Shown here in pieces: positions 1-5,834 of a DNA stretch of 6,515 nucleotides. This DNA is from Nitrospina sp. (GTDB lineage Bacteria > Nitrospinota > Nitrospinia > Nitrospinales > VA-1). The number at the start of each line of letters is the position of its first letter. Positions within the stretch are counted from its first letter, which is position 1. The translations under genes and the position numbers were made by a program. The notes under the pieces were generated by a model. It did no database searches. It worked only from the letters and a program-made list of their open reading frames with translations, and had not been told where the DNA came from. The stretch spans positions 1 to 6,515 of the forward strand of contig JABJCF010000540.1 in NCBI GenBank assembly GCA_018665625.1, read 5' to 3'.

Positions 1-105
1 CAAACGGCAAAGGTGTTGGCATTCAAACGTCATGATTTGAAGGAATCTTCTGCAATAAAAGTCAGTTTTTATTCGGAAATATTATCACAAGGGGTAAATC
101 ATTGA
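1..105 (+). CDS. 3' end of an upstream gene of unknown function (partial)
   Basis: Reading frame 1 is open from the window edge through 34 codons to a TGA at 103-105. The encoded tail ends in FYSEILSQGVNH and has an ordinary soluble-protein composition (KVLAFKRHDLKES region). I do not recognise the family. The main support is context: its TGA overlaps the TTG start of the next gene (TTGA), a common arrangement in translationally coupled operon genes, and the ribosome-binding site of that gene would lie inside this frame. Thirty-four open codons alone are not significant. A rival is frame 3, which ends at a TGA at 33-35 after ten codons (NGKGVGIQTS). I favour frame 1 but only moderately. Confidence 0.5.
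   Translation, partial: QTAKVLAFKRHDLKESSAIKVSFYSEILSQGVNH
89..94 (+). promoter_or_regulatory. Ribosome-binding site deciding the TTG start at 102
   Basis: AAGGGG lies 7 bases before TTG 102. The frame upstream of 102 is open back to 36 but contains no ATG or GTG, and the nearby ATG at 115 is out of frame. This Shine-Dalgarno-like site is therefore what supports the unusual TTG initiation. Confidence 0.6.
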
Positions 106-905
106 CGGATAGACATGACCCTCAAGAACAGATTTCTCAGCAAAACCCTTGGTATACCGATGACCAGTTTGAAAAGCAATATGGTCGGCCCGGAACCAAG
201 GCCCTGATTGAAAGGCGATGGAAGGTTTTCGAAAGTGCGATTGGAGAATTTTTTCAAGACCAAAATATGCTTCCCTCGGATAAGCCTGCAAAGATTTTGG
301 ATGCCGGTTGTGGTGATGGAATTAATTTATTTGGTCTGGATAAAATGATATGCGAACGAAAATGGAATAGTCTGCTTTATGGTGTGGACTATAATCCGTT
401 ACGCTTGGAAAGAGCCTCAAAATTCTCTTTTGTTGAAGAAATTATCCAGTCATCCCTTGATAACCTATCTTATGAAGACGGATGGTTTGATGTGATTCTA
501 TGTAATCAAGTTCTCGAACATATACCCCAAGATAAAAATGTATTGTTAGAACTAAAACGTGTGATTCGACCAGGGGGTCTATTTATTTTAGGAGTCCCAA
601 ATGAAGGCTGTGCTTTGGCAAGATTGCGGAACCATGTGATACAGCGCTCGATTTTAAAATCGACGGATCATATCAACTTTTATACAGAAAATAGCATATC
701 AAAAATTCTAATTGATTCTGGCTATTCAATATTGAAAATCGAAAAGCCAGGATTTTTTCTTCCGCACCTTGCATTAAACTATATGGCCTCCATTTCAGAA
801 CTAGGGCGGGAACTTCTTAAGATTTTAGGTAAAATTTTCCCATCACAATGTGCTGAATTAATTGTAATCTCGAAGAAGCAAAGAGCAGGTGAACAATTAT
901 TATAA
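102..905 (+). CDS. Class I SAM-dependent methyltransferase
   Basis: A 267-residue cytosolic protein with the Methyltransf_11/23 pattern. Motif I is LDAGCGDG at residues 66-73, the acidic ribose-binding region is GVDYN at 94-98, the FDVILCNQVLEHI strand/loop spans 129-141, and RPGGLF is at 156-161. The C-terminal ~80 residues (FYTENSISKILIDSGY, then PGFFLPHLALNYM) form the substrate-side cap typical of polysaccharide-cluster methyltransferases, and no membrane segment is convincing. It should transfer a methyl group from SAM, probably to a sugar or sugar precursor. The acceptor (O-, N- or C-methylation) cannot be read from sequence, and ubiquinone-type methyltransferases share the same motifs. 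The start is TTG with a good ribosome-binding site, overlapping the stop of the preceding frame, which suggests translational coupling. Length is normal for the family. Confidence 0.85.
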   Translation: MTDRHDPQEQISQQNPWYTDDQFEKQYGRPGTKALIERRWKVFESAIGEFFQDQNMLPSDKPAKILDAGCGDGINLFGLDKMICERKWNSLLYGVDYNPLRLERASKFSFVEEIIQSSLDNLSYEDGWFDVILCNQVLEHIPQDKNVLLELKRVIRPGGLFILGVPNEGCALARLRNHVIQRSILKSTDHINFYTENSISKILIDSGYSILKIEKPGFFLPHLALNYMASISELGRELLKILGKIFPSQCAELIVISKKQRAGEQLL

Positions 906-940
906 GTGGGAACGGTGTGGTGAAATGATTACATTTTATT

Positions 941-970
941 TTGACACAATAAACTCTATTTCTTTATTAA
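941..970 (+). promoter_or_regulatory. Candidate sigma-70-type promoter
   Basis: A perfect -35 hexamer TTGACA at 941-946 is followed after 18 bases by TATTAA at 965-970 (4 of 6 matches to TATAAT). It lies in the 83-base AT-rich gap between the methyltransferase and the next gene. Transcription would begin near 977, only about 12 bases before the ATG at 989. A 10-base perfect palindrome, TTATTAATAA (964-973), covers the -10 and could be an operator, but palindromes are cheap in AT-rich DNA. The -35 match is the strongest part of the evidence. Confidence 0.45.
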
Positions 971-988
971 TAATTAGCAATTATAAAA

Positions 989-2587
989 ATGCGGATTTTT
1001 CTCTTTAAGCATACGGGTTTATCTGAAGGGCGGGAATATAAATTTTCTAGTGTTAATCAAGCTGTTCTATGGCCGCAAGAACATGGTATTAGGCTTGGAA
1101 TGGCAGGTGCCTGGAATTTGTTATTTCGCGCAGGGATTCGCCCGCACATAGTTGATGAAAACAATTTGCCTATGCCAGAAATAGGGGACGTGTTATTTGC
1201 TTCCGCAGATTTTAAATTTTCATCAAATGCTGAAAGGGCAATACTCGAATGGATAGCAGCGGGAGGGCGCGTAACAGCGGCAGGCTATCCGGAAGCATGG
1301 CGTTTTGCTTTCCCAAAAGATGTTTTTTTGGAAAGCGCAAGATTGGATAATCCTTATACTGCAATTGCATGGCTCAGTGAAGAGGGGAAGCCAGAGTTGA
1401 TCGCTCCACCAAGCTGGGCCTATTTAGTAGTTAAGAAAAATGTAGATGATTCGTTAGAGTGTAAGGGGAAACTTGCTGCCATAAGCGGTGAGCGACAGAC
1501 ACCCCAGAGAGCATTGATTACCCCACTTGAAGACGCACCTGCAATGCTATATGCCGGAAACTTTTACTATTTCAATGGCAACCCTTTTTCTGCCTTTCAG
1601 GCCTGGTTGCAAGGGCAGGAAAATATAGCGCCTTGGTTGGCTTGGCGTCACCGAATTTTTTGGTTAGATGAGTTGGCTGCGTTCATCTGTAAAATATTAA
1701 GAGAAAACCAATTGATGCCCGCAGTAGATAGTGGTGTTGGGGATCTTGCAAAAACGACTGTTGTGTTTAAGCATGATTTAGATCATTCTCGGGATACCAC
1801 CTACCTTAATATGGAAACTCACGCTGGCTTGCCTGGTGTTCACGCCATACTTCGTGACAGCAATACCGCATTTTGGACAGATAAATTAAAATCTAAGCCC
1901 AGACAGGAATCCGCATTTCATTACAATACCGGAAGCTATTCTAGGTTGATGGAGGCGGTTCGTAATAAACTGCTGAATTTACCCAAGCGGCCGTACCGCC
2001 TGAATAAAAATGCAATAGCAGGTAGAGGATTATTGAACCAGGTTGTCTGGGCAAAAAATAATGGAATTGGGATTGAAACTTTACATCGCCACTTGCCCTT
2101 CATCTTATACCCGGAGCTGATAGATGCTCTGGATATAGTTTATGAAAACGAAGCTGAGGTTCTTGGCAGCAATAGTTTCTTTCGGGGTCAGGTTTTGCGA
2201 TGGGGAGTGGATTGTGTGGATGGTTTGAGAGGTGCTTTAGGGGATTTTCCTGATCCTCAATTTTCTTATTGGTTTCCTTTTCGATTAGCACATGCGGGGC
2301 ATGGCGGTCGTCTGCTGAGAGGCTGGGAAAGCACAAGTATGATGGAAATCGAACCTGGATTGGTGGAGCAAATGTTGGATTATAAAGTTCCCGGTCTTTC
2401 GCAGAGGGTATTAATTCTCAACTACCATCCTGCGCATGCAAATCGTTCAACTTTTGCTAAAGAGGGTTGTGTGAATTGGTTTCGCGAAATTCTTGATTTG
2501 TGCCATAGCAAGGGTGTAGAAGTTCGATCACTTTCTGAGGTATATAAGATTTTGAATGATCATCTGGAAGGGAAACATGGAAAATAA
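989..2587 (+). CDS. Two-part polysaccharide-deacetylase-like protein, function unassigned
   Basis: A 532-residue soluble protein with no signal peptide. Residues about 36-105 (AGAWNLLFRAGIRPHIVDE, then DVLFAS, then ILEWIAAGGRVTAAG) look like the alternating alpha/beta fold of class I glutamine-amidotransferase-like or beta-galactosidase trimerisation domains, but no nucleophile Cys is visible where one would be expected. Residues 260-532 resemble the HDVD-type branch of NodB/CE4 polysaccharide deacetylases: FKHDLDHSRD at 260-269 (candidate metal/base residues H262, D263, D265, H266), LHRH at 365-368, SFFRG at 396-400, WFPFR at 428-432 and LNYHPAH at 477-483. A role in deacetylating or otherwise editing a glycan or precursor is inferred. 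The canonical TFDDG and HSxxH motifs are absent, so the reaction is uncertain. The ATG has no clear ribosome-binding site, and an in-frame TAA at 971-973 excludes an earlier start. The 3' end overlaps the next gene by 11 bases. Confidence 0.7.
   Translation: MRIFLFKHTGLSEGREYKFSSVNQAVLWPQEHGIRLGMAGAWNLLFRAGIRPHIVDENNLPMPEIGDVLFASADFKFSSNAERAILEWIAAGGRVTAAGYPEAWRFAFPKDVFLESARLDNPYTAIAWLSEEGKPELIAPPSWAYLVVKKNVDDSLECKGKLAAISGERQTPQRALITPLEDAPAMLYAGNFYYFNGNPFSAFQAWLQGQENIAPWLAWRHRIFWLDELAAFICKILRENQLMPAVDSGVGDLAKTTVVFKHDLDHSRDTTYLNMETHAGLPGVHAILRDSNTAFWTDKLKSKPRQESAFHYNTGSYSRLMEAVRNKLLNLPKRPYRLNKNAIAGRGLLNQVVWAKNNGIGIETLHRHLPFILYPELIDALDIVYENEAEVLGSNSFFRGQVLRWGVDCVDGLRGALGDFPDPQFSYWFPFRLAHAGHGGRLLRGWESTSMMEIEPGLVEQMLDYKVPGLSQRVLILNYHPAHANRSTFAKEGCVNWFREILDLCHSKGVEVRSLSEVYKILNDHLEGKHGK
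2566..2572 (+). promoter_or_regulatory. Ribosome-binding site deciding the ATG start at 2577
   Basis: GGAAGGG lies 4 bases before ATG 2577, whereas the in-frame ATG at 2556 has no purine-rich site at the right distance. The site lies inside the end of the preceding gene, which suggests coupled translation. Confidence 0.65.
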
Positions 2588-3518
2588 TCTTTCTACCTCG
2601 ATTAAGTGGTGGATGGATTTGGTTAGATGTCCATGGTGTGGTGAAAAACCATTCGGTTACAATGTTTCATTGAAAATGGAATGCAGATCTTGTAATAGAC
2701 CCTTTGAATGGAGGAATAATGAACTTGAATGGATACCTTATGGAGAAAAAACGAAGCGTTATGATATTCCCAAAGGGGAAATTGATTTCATAAAGCGTGG
2801 GTTGAATCCACTCTCCAGTCCAATTTCCCCACTCCGCTACTGGTCAACGTTTAGGACCGAGCAATACTATCGAAGAACTTTGAATGACGATAATCTTGCT
2901 AAAAAATGGGCGGATCATTATCTGACCGGAATAGATTTGCCAAAGAATGCGGTGGTGCTTGATCATGGCTGTGGTAGAGGAAGGAATGTAGGTTTGCTGA
3001 GTCAGTTAGGTTATCAAGTTGCGGGCCAGGACATGACAGTAGATAAATGGTGGGCGAGGCTTCCTGATAGTGGTTTTCAGGTTATCCCACCCGGTGGTGA
3101 ACGTTTACCTTGGAAAAGCTCTTCTTACGACTTAGTTAATGATGATGTGGTAATCAGATATTTACCTGAGGAGATGGTTAAATCATTTGTTAAAGAAATA
3201 AGACGAGTTATAAAGCCTGGAGGGTACTGGTTAATTCTTGAGATCAATAACCAAGGTTTTGGAAGAAAGCATGCTCAGCTTAAAAGCACACTATCTTTAA
3301 ATTTAATGCGTTCACTTGCTAAGCAGAATGGGTTTAAGGAAATAGATGTTTCTTATGAAGGGTTTTACGCACCATTTTTTCCATTTGCTATTAATTTTTT
3401 GCGAAAGCAATGCGGTCCCTGGCCCATGAATATTTCGGATTATGAGTCGTGGATGGCTGAACAGATTCCCCCTGAAAAAAGAGGTCTTTGGCTACTCCGT
3501 TTAAGACGCGAGGATTAG
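2577..3518 (+). CDS. Zinc-ribbon-containing class I SAM-dependent methyltransferase
   Basis: A 313-residue cytosolic protein. The N-terminus carries a Trm112-like zinc ribbon, with CPWC at residues 18-21 and CRSC at 36-39, followed by a linker to about residue 120. The catalytic Rossmann domain has motif I LDHGCGRG at 128-135, AGQDM at 149-153, a YDLVNDDVVIRYL strand at 184-196 and KPGGYW at 213-218. The usual post-strand-4 histidine (as in VLEHI) is replaced by VVIRYL, so the acceptor may differ from that of the methyltransferase at 102-905. Acceptor unknown; sugar methylation is inferred from the neighbourhood. An alternative in-frame ATG at 2556 would add seven residues (MIIWKGN), but the ribosome-binding site favours 2577. 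It overlaps the preceding gene by 11 bases, and its TAG shares one base with the GTG of the next gene, so these genes are almost certainly co-transcribed. Confidence 0.82.
   Translation: MENNLSTSIKWWMDLVRCPWCGEKPFGYNVSLKMECRSCNRPFEWRNNELEWIPYGEKTKRYDIPKGEIDFIKRGLNPLSSPISPLRYWSTFRTEQYYRRTLNDDNLAKKWADHYLTGIDLPKNAVVLDHGCGRGRNVGLLSQLGYQVAGQDMTVDKWWARLPDSGFQVIPPGGERLPWKSSSYDLVNDDVVIRYLPEEMVKSFVKEIRRVIKPGGYWLILEINNQGFGRKHAQLKSTLSLNLMRSLAKQNGFKEIDVSYEGFYAPFFPFAINFLRKQCGPWPMNISDYESWMAEQIPPEKRGLWLLRLRRED
3510..3513 (+). promoter_or_regulatory. Ribosome-binding site deciding the GTG start at 3518
   Basis: GAGG lies 4 bases before GTG 3518. The alternative TTG at 3488 has a GAGGT only 2 bases ahead, which is too close. 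The GTG overlaps the preceding TAG by one base (TAGTG), an arrangement typical of stop-start coupling. Confidence 0.55.
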
Positions 3519-4975
3519 TGAATAATCATGCTAAGCATTATTTGTTGCTGGTTGGGGCAAAAGTATTAAGGGTTCCTCTTGCTCTTTTAGTGGTGTCACT
3601 TTTATCTCGTCTCATTGGCCCGGAGGGTGTAGGCCAGTGGTCTATGTTAGTGGCTGTTAGTACTTTTTTTCATTCTGTTTTTTTGAATTGGACGCAGGCT
3701 CCCTCCGTTCGTTTTGGGCGTGAGGAATGGATAAATTCTAATAGTCTATCTACAACCTGGGGGGCTCGCAGGCCTCTGATTTTTTTCGGGTTTATCCTTG
3801 CTCTCTTTCTATTAGTACTTCGCCCCTTCTCCTTTTTTGAGCAACTGACTTTTCTCCCTTCTAGTTGGTGGCCTTTGGCAGGTGTTTATTTGCTTGGCTT
3901 GTGGTGTTTGGCTGAAGTGCAAAGTCTCCTAACCATTACAGAAAATTATAAGATTTTGGCAGTCTTGCCTTTATTGGTTGACACCTTGTTGGTGTTCTTT
4001 TTGTTTTTTTTGATTTTAGTGCCGAACGAGGAACTGAAAAATAATGCAATTATAGGTCTGGTTGCTCTGACAGCATTTTTCTGGGGGGGGGCTTGGACAA
4101 AAGAATTTATTCGCACTCGCTCGTGGTGCAAACAGACGTCATGGAATGAAACGATTCGGGTGCTAAAATTTGGATGGCCCATGATACCCACATTTGCTGT
4201 TGGCTATCTGATCGATTGGGGAGATCATTTTCTGCTGCAACATTTTCATGAAGCCCAGCAAGTGGGTTTTTTTCATGCAGGCTATCAGGTGATGCTTGCA
4301 ATGATGGCTTTGGCATCCCCTCTGATGGTGATTTTTTTACCCAAGCTCATCGATATGAAAAGTGTAGATCCGAATGCGGAGTTGGATTACCTTGACCGTG
4401 TTGTTCCCACTGTTGCAACACTCTGGCTACTAGCAATCATACCGGGCATTGCTTTAATTCCATGGGTTTTTGAGGTTGTCTTTGGCGATGAGTTTTTGGG
4501 GGCACGTCCTGCATTTTATATCTTGTGTGCGGCTATTCCGGGAGCTGTTTTTGCAAGTCTCTACACAGTTTTATTCAATGTTCAAGGACGTTTGGGGCGA
4601 ACGGGTTTATTCCATGTATTCATGTTCTTAGCAAATATTTCTATTTCATTTTTACTGATTCCCCGTTGGGGTAGTCTGGGGGCTGCCATTGGAACGGTCA
4701 TCTCTTATTTGTTGATTCAAGGGCTTTATATTTTCGACCAGCGTAAGCATTTGAATTTACCATCCACTAAATCCACCCTCTTGTTTTTTGTCGCAAGTAT
4801 CTATGGTTTTATTCAAATAAGTGTTGGTGGAGATATGGTTGGGAGAATAGTTGTTGCTACAATGACTATGGTCGGATTGCTTTTTATGGTGAAAATATGG
4901 CAAATCTGTGATCGTCAGATGGTTTCTGATTTGTTGCCCAGGCAGTTTGCTTGGATGGAAAAGTTATTGAGATGA
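3518..4975 (+). CDS. wzx: Wzx-type oligosaccharide flippase (MOP superfamily)
   Basis: A 485-residue, strongly hydrophobic inner-membrane protein with about 14 predicted membrane segments, near residues 8-30, 41-57, 86-104, 118-138, 148-168, 177-193, 222-240, 253-276, 297-320, 333-355, 363-382, 385-405, 419-436 and 440-460. The N-terminal pattern LLSRLIGPEGVGQWSML and the later LLIPRWGSLGAAIGTVISY are typical of the PST/RfbX polysaccharide-export branch. It would flip the undecaprenyl-diphosphate-linked repeat unit to the periplasmic face; substrate specificity cannot be read. Lipid II flippases and MATE pumps share the fold, but the cluster context favours Wzx. GTG 3518 is chosen over TTG 3488 because of its ribosome-binding site, the one-base overlap with the previous stop and the natural family N-terminus. 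A run of nine G (4083-4091) lies at residues 189-192 and could cause phase variation. Confidence 0.87.
   Translation: MNNHAKHYLLLVGAKVLRVPLALLVVSLLSRLIGPEGVGQWSMLVAVSTFFHSVFLNWTQAPSVRFGREEWINSNSLSTTWGARRPLIFFGFILALFLLVLRPFSFFEQLTFLPSSWWPLAGVYLLGLWCLAEVQSLLTITENYKILAVLPLLVDTLLVFFLFFLILVPNEELKNNAIIGLVALTAFFWGGAWTKEFIRTRSWCKQTSWNETIRVLKFGWPMIPTFAVGYLIDWGDHFLLQHFHEAQQVGFFHAGYQVMLAMMALASPLMVIFLPKLIDMKSVDPNAELDYLDRVVPTVATLWLLAIIPGIALIPWVFEVVFGDEFLGARPAFYILCAAIPGAVFASLYTVLFNVQGRLGRTGLFHVFMFLANISISFLLIPRWGSLGAAIGTVISYLLIQGLYIFDQRKHLNLPSTKSTLLFFVASIYGFIQISVGGDMVGRIVVATMTMVGLLFMVKIWQICDRQMVSDLLPRQFAWMEKLLR
4083..4091 (+). repeat. Nine-G homopolymer inside the flippase gene
   Basis: Nine consecutive G read as part of the codons TGG GGG GGG GCT. 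Loss of one G would lead to a TAA at 4164-4166 and gain of one to a TGA at 4147-4149 (window numbering), truncating the protein to less than half its length. Such tracts are classic slipped-strand sites in surface-glycan genes, but no variation is shown here. Confidence 0.9.
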
Positions 4976-5030
4976 AATGAAATATTTGAAAATTTAGAAA
5001 CTAAAAAAGTAAATTAAATATGTTAAAGTA

Positions 5031-5050
5031 CCCTTACAGGGGGAACCCTG
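5031..5050 (+). other. Small hairpin with GNRA-type loop and a competing hairpin
   Basis: CAGGG (5037-5041) can pair with CCCTG (5046-5050) around a GGAA loop, which fits the stable GNRA tetraloop class. The same AGGG can instead pair with the upstream CCCT (5031-5034) across a TAC loop, giving two mutually exclusive structures. No T-run follows on either strand, so this is not a normal intrinsic terminator. It sits in the 226-base gap between the flippase and the acetyltransferase. The rest of that gap (4976-5201) shows no credible ORF, and no promoter could be assigned with confidence. Confidence 0.35.
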
Positions 5051-5108
5051 AAAGAATAAAAGGCTCCTGCCATAATTAAGCATATCAAAGTAAGAAAAAT
5101 TTTTGAAT

Positions 5109-5158
5109 TTGGAATTTCTAGACTTCGTAAATCAGCGAGTTGTTCTTCCAAGTTCCAA
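5109..5158 (+). other. Possible long-range stem in the acetyltransferase leader
   Basis: TTGGAATTT (5109-5117) can pair with AAGTTCCAA (5150-5158) as nine base pairs, one of them a G-U wobble, enclosing a 32-base loop. It lies about 45 bases before the acetyltransferase start. A stem this size can occur by chance in AT-rich sequence, so it is only a candidate RNA element. Confidence 0.2.
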
Positions 5159-5201
5159 TATTGCCAGCCAAAACCCACGAATTAAATCGTCTGAGTAAAA
5201 T

Positions 5202-5759
5202 ATGAACCAAAAAAAAACTTATATCGATCCCACGGCCATTGTCGAAGAAGGTGCTGTAATAGGTCAAGGAACCTCTATCTGGAACTGGACCAAGATTCGT
5301 TATGGTGCCCAGATCGGAGAAAACTGCATTGTTGGTCAGGGGGTACATATAGATTTTAATGTTTCCATTGGCGCAGGGTGTAAGATCCAAAATGGTGCAC
5401 AAATCTATCATGGAGCAAACATTAAAGATCATGTGTTCATCGGACCAAACGTTACCTTCACCAATGATTTATATCCTAGGGCAGATAATGATGGTTGGGA
5501 TTTATTACAAACAACTGTAGAAGAGCACGCAAGCATTGGAGCAGCCGCAACCATTCTTTGTGGTCTTACTATAGGACGGTATGCAATGGTTGCTGCCGGG
5601 ACTACTGTAACCCAAGATGTTCCACCTCATGCCTTGGTATTGGGACAACCTGCTGAAATCGCAGATTACGTTAACGCGCAAGGAACTCCTTTAAATCATG
5701 ATATGTCTGGCCCTCTTCCATCAGAAAAGCTACTGTTGTCATCCAAAAAAGATTTGTAA
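5202..5759 (+). CDS. NDP-amino-sugar N-acetyltransferase (WbpD/FdtC-like, left-handed beta-helix)
   Basis: A 185-residue cytosolic protein made of hexapeptide repeats (residues about 8-83 and 108-138), the left-handed beta-helix fold that trimerises and uses acetyl-CoA. IGPNVTFTNDLYPRA at 80-94 holds the family signature with N88, D89 and YPR 91-93. IQNGAQIYHGA at 62-72 and the final helix turn SIGAAATILCGLTIGRY match WbpD/WlbB and FdtC/QdtC acetyltransferases, and PPHALVLGQPA at 141-151 is the usual exit from the helix. It should N-acetylate the 3-amino group of an NDP-sugar; UDP-GlcNAc3NA and dTDP-Fuc3N/Qui3N types cannot be separated. Length is close to the family (about 190). The ATG has only a weak ribosome-binding site (GAG at 5193-5195). 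The nine-A run at 5209-5217 is in codons 3-6. No aminotransferase partner is in view. Confidence 0.87.
   Translation: MNQKKTYIDPTAIVEEGAVIGQGTSIWNWTKIRYGAQIGENCIVGQGVHIDFNVSIGAGCKIQNGAQIYHGANIKDHVFIGPNVTFTNDLYPRADNDGWDLLQTTVEEHASIGAAATILCGLTIGRYAMVAAGTTVTQDVPPHALVLGQPAEIADYVNAQGTPLNHDMSGPLPSEKLLLSSKKDL
5209..5217 (+). repeat. Nine-A homopolymer at the 5' end of the acetyltransferase gene
   Basis: Nine consecutive A follow ATGAACC, covering codons 3-6 (Gln-Lys-Lys-Thr). Loss of one A would bring in a TAA at 5257-5259 after about 18 codons, abolishing the protein. Such tracts near start codons can give slippage in replication or transcription. Confidence 0.85.
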
Positions 5760-5834
5760 TTGGTTTTATTCTGAAAAAAGATAGGGTATTGGACGCAAGA
5801 AAAATATAAAAACAAGTTTCGCAAGGAGAGGCAA

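Noticed and set aside
3475..3484. A6G run (A AAA AAG) near the end of the zinc-ribbon methyltransferase gene, with the flippase frame open in -1 from 3476
   Set aside because: The heptamer is not in the phase needed for tandem -1 slippage (zero-frame codons are GAA AAA AGA, and GAA would have to re-pair with TGA). The overlapping GTG start explains flippase translation better.
3946..4316. Two - strand open frames inside the flippase gene
   Set aside because: Antisense shadows of a clear membrane protein; no ribosome-binding site or recognisable domain.
3664..4337. Several T7-T8 runs in the flippase gene (for example 4004-4011)
   Set aside because: They reflect dense TTT codons for phenylalanine in membrane segments and are expected by composition, unlike the nine-G run.
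4986..5015. TTGAAA (4986-4991) and TAAATT (5010-5015) as a promoter for the acetyltransferase
   Set aside because: The -10 matches poorly and the surrounding DNA is so AT-rich that several equally weak pairs can be drawn.
5118..5432. Open frame of 104 codons on the - strand
   Set aside because: It overlaps the start of the well-supported acetyltransferase gene, has no family resemblance and reads as a shadow.
5789..5810. TTGGAC (5789-5794) and TATAAA (5805-5810) before the SDR gene, as a promoter
   Set aside because: The spacer is only 10 bases, too short for a sigma-70 promoter, and no better -35 fits TATAAA.
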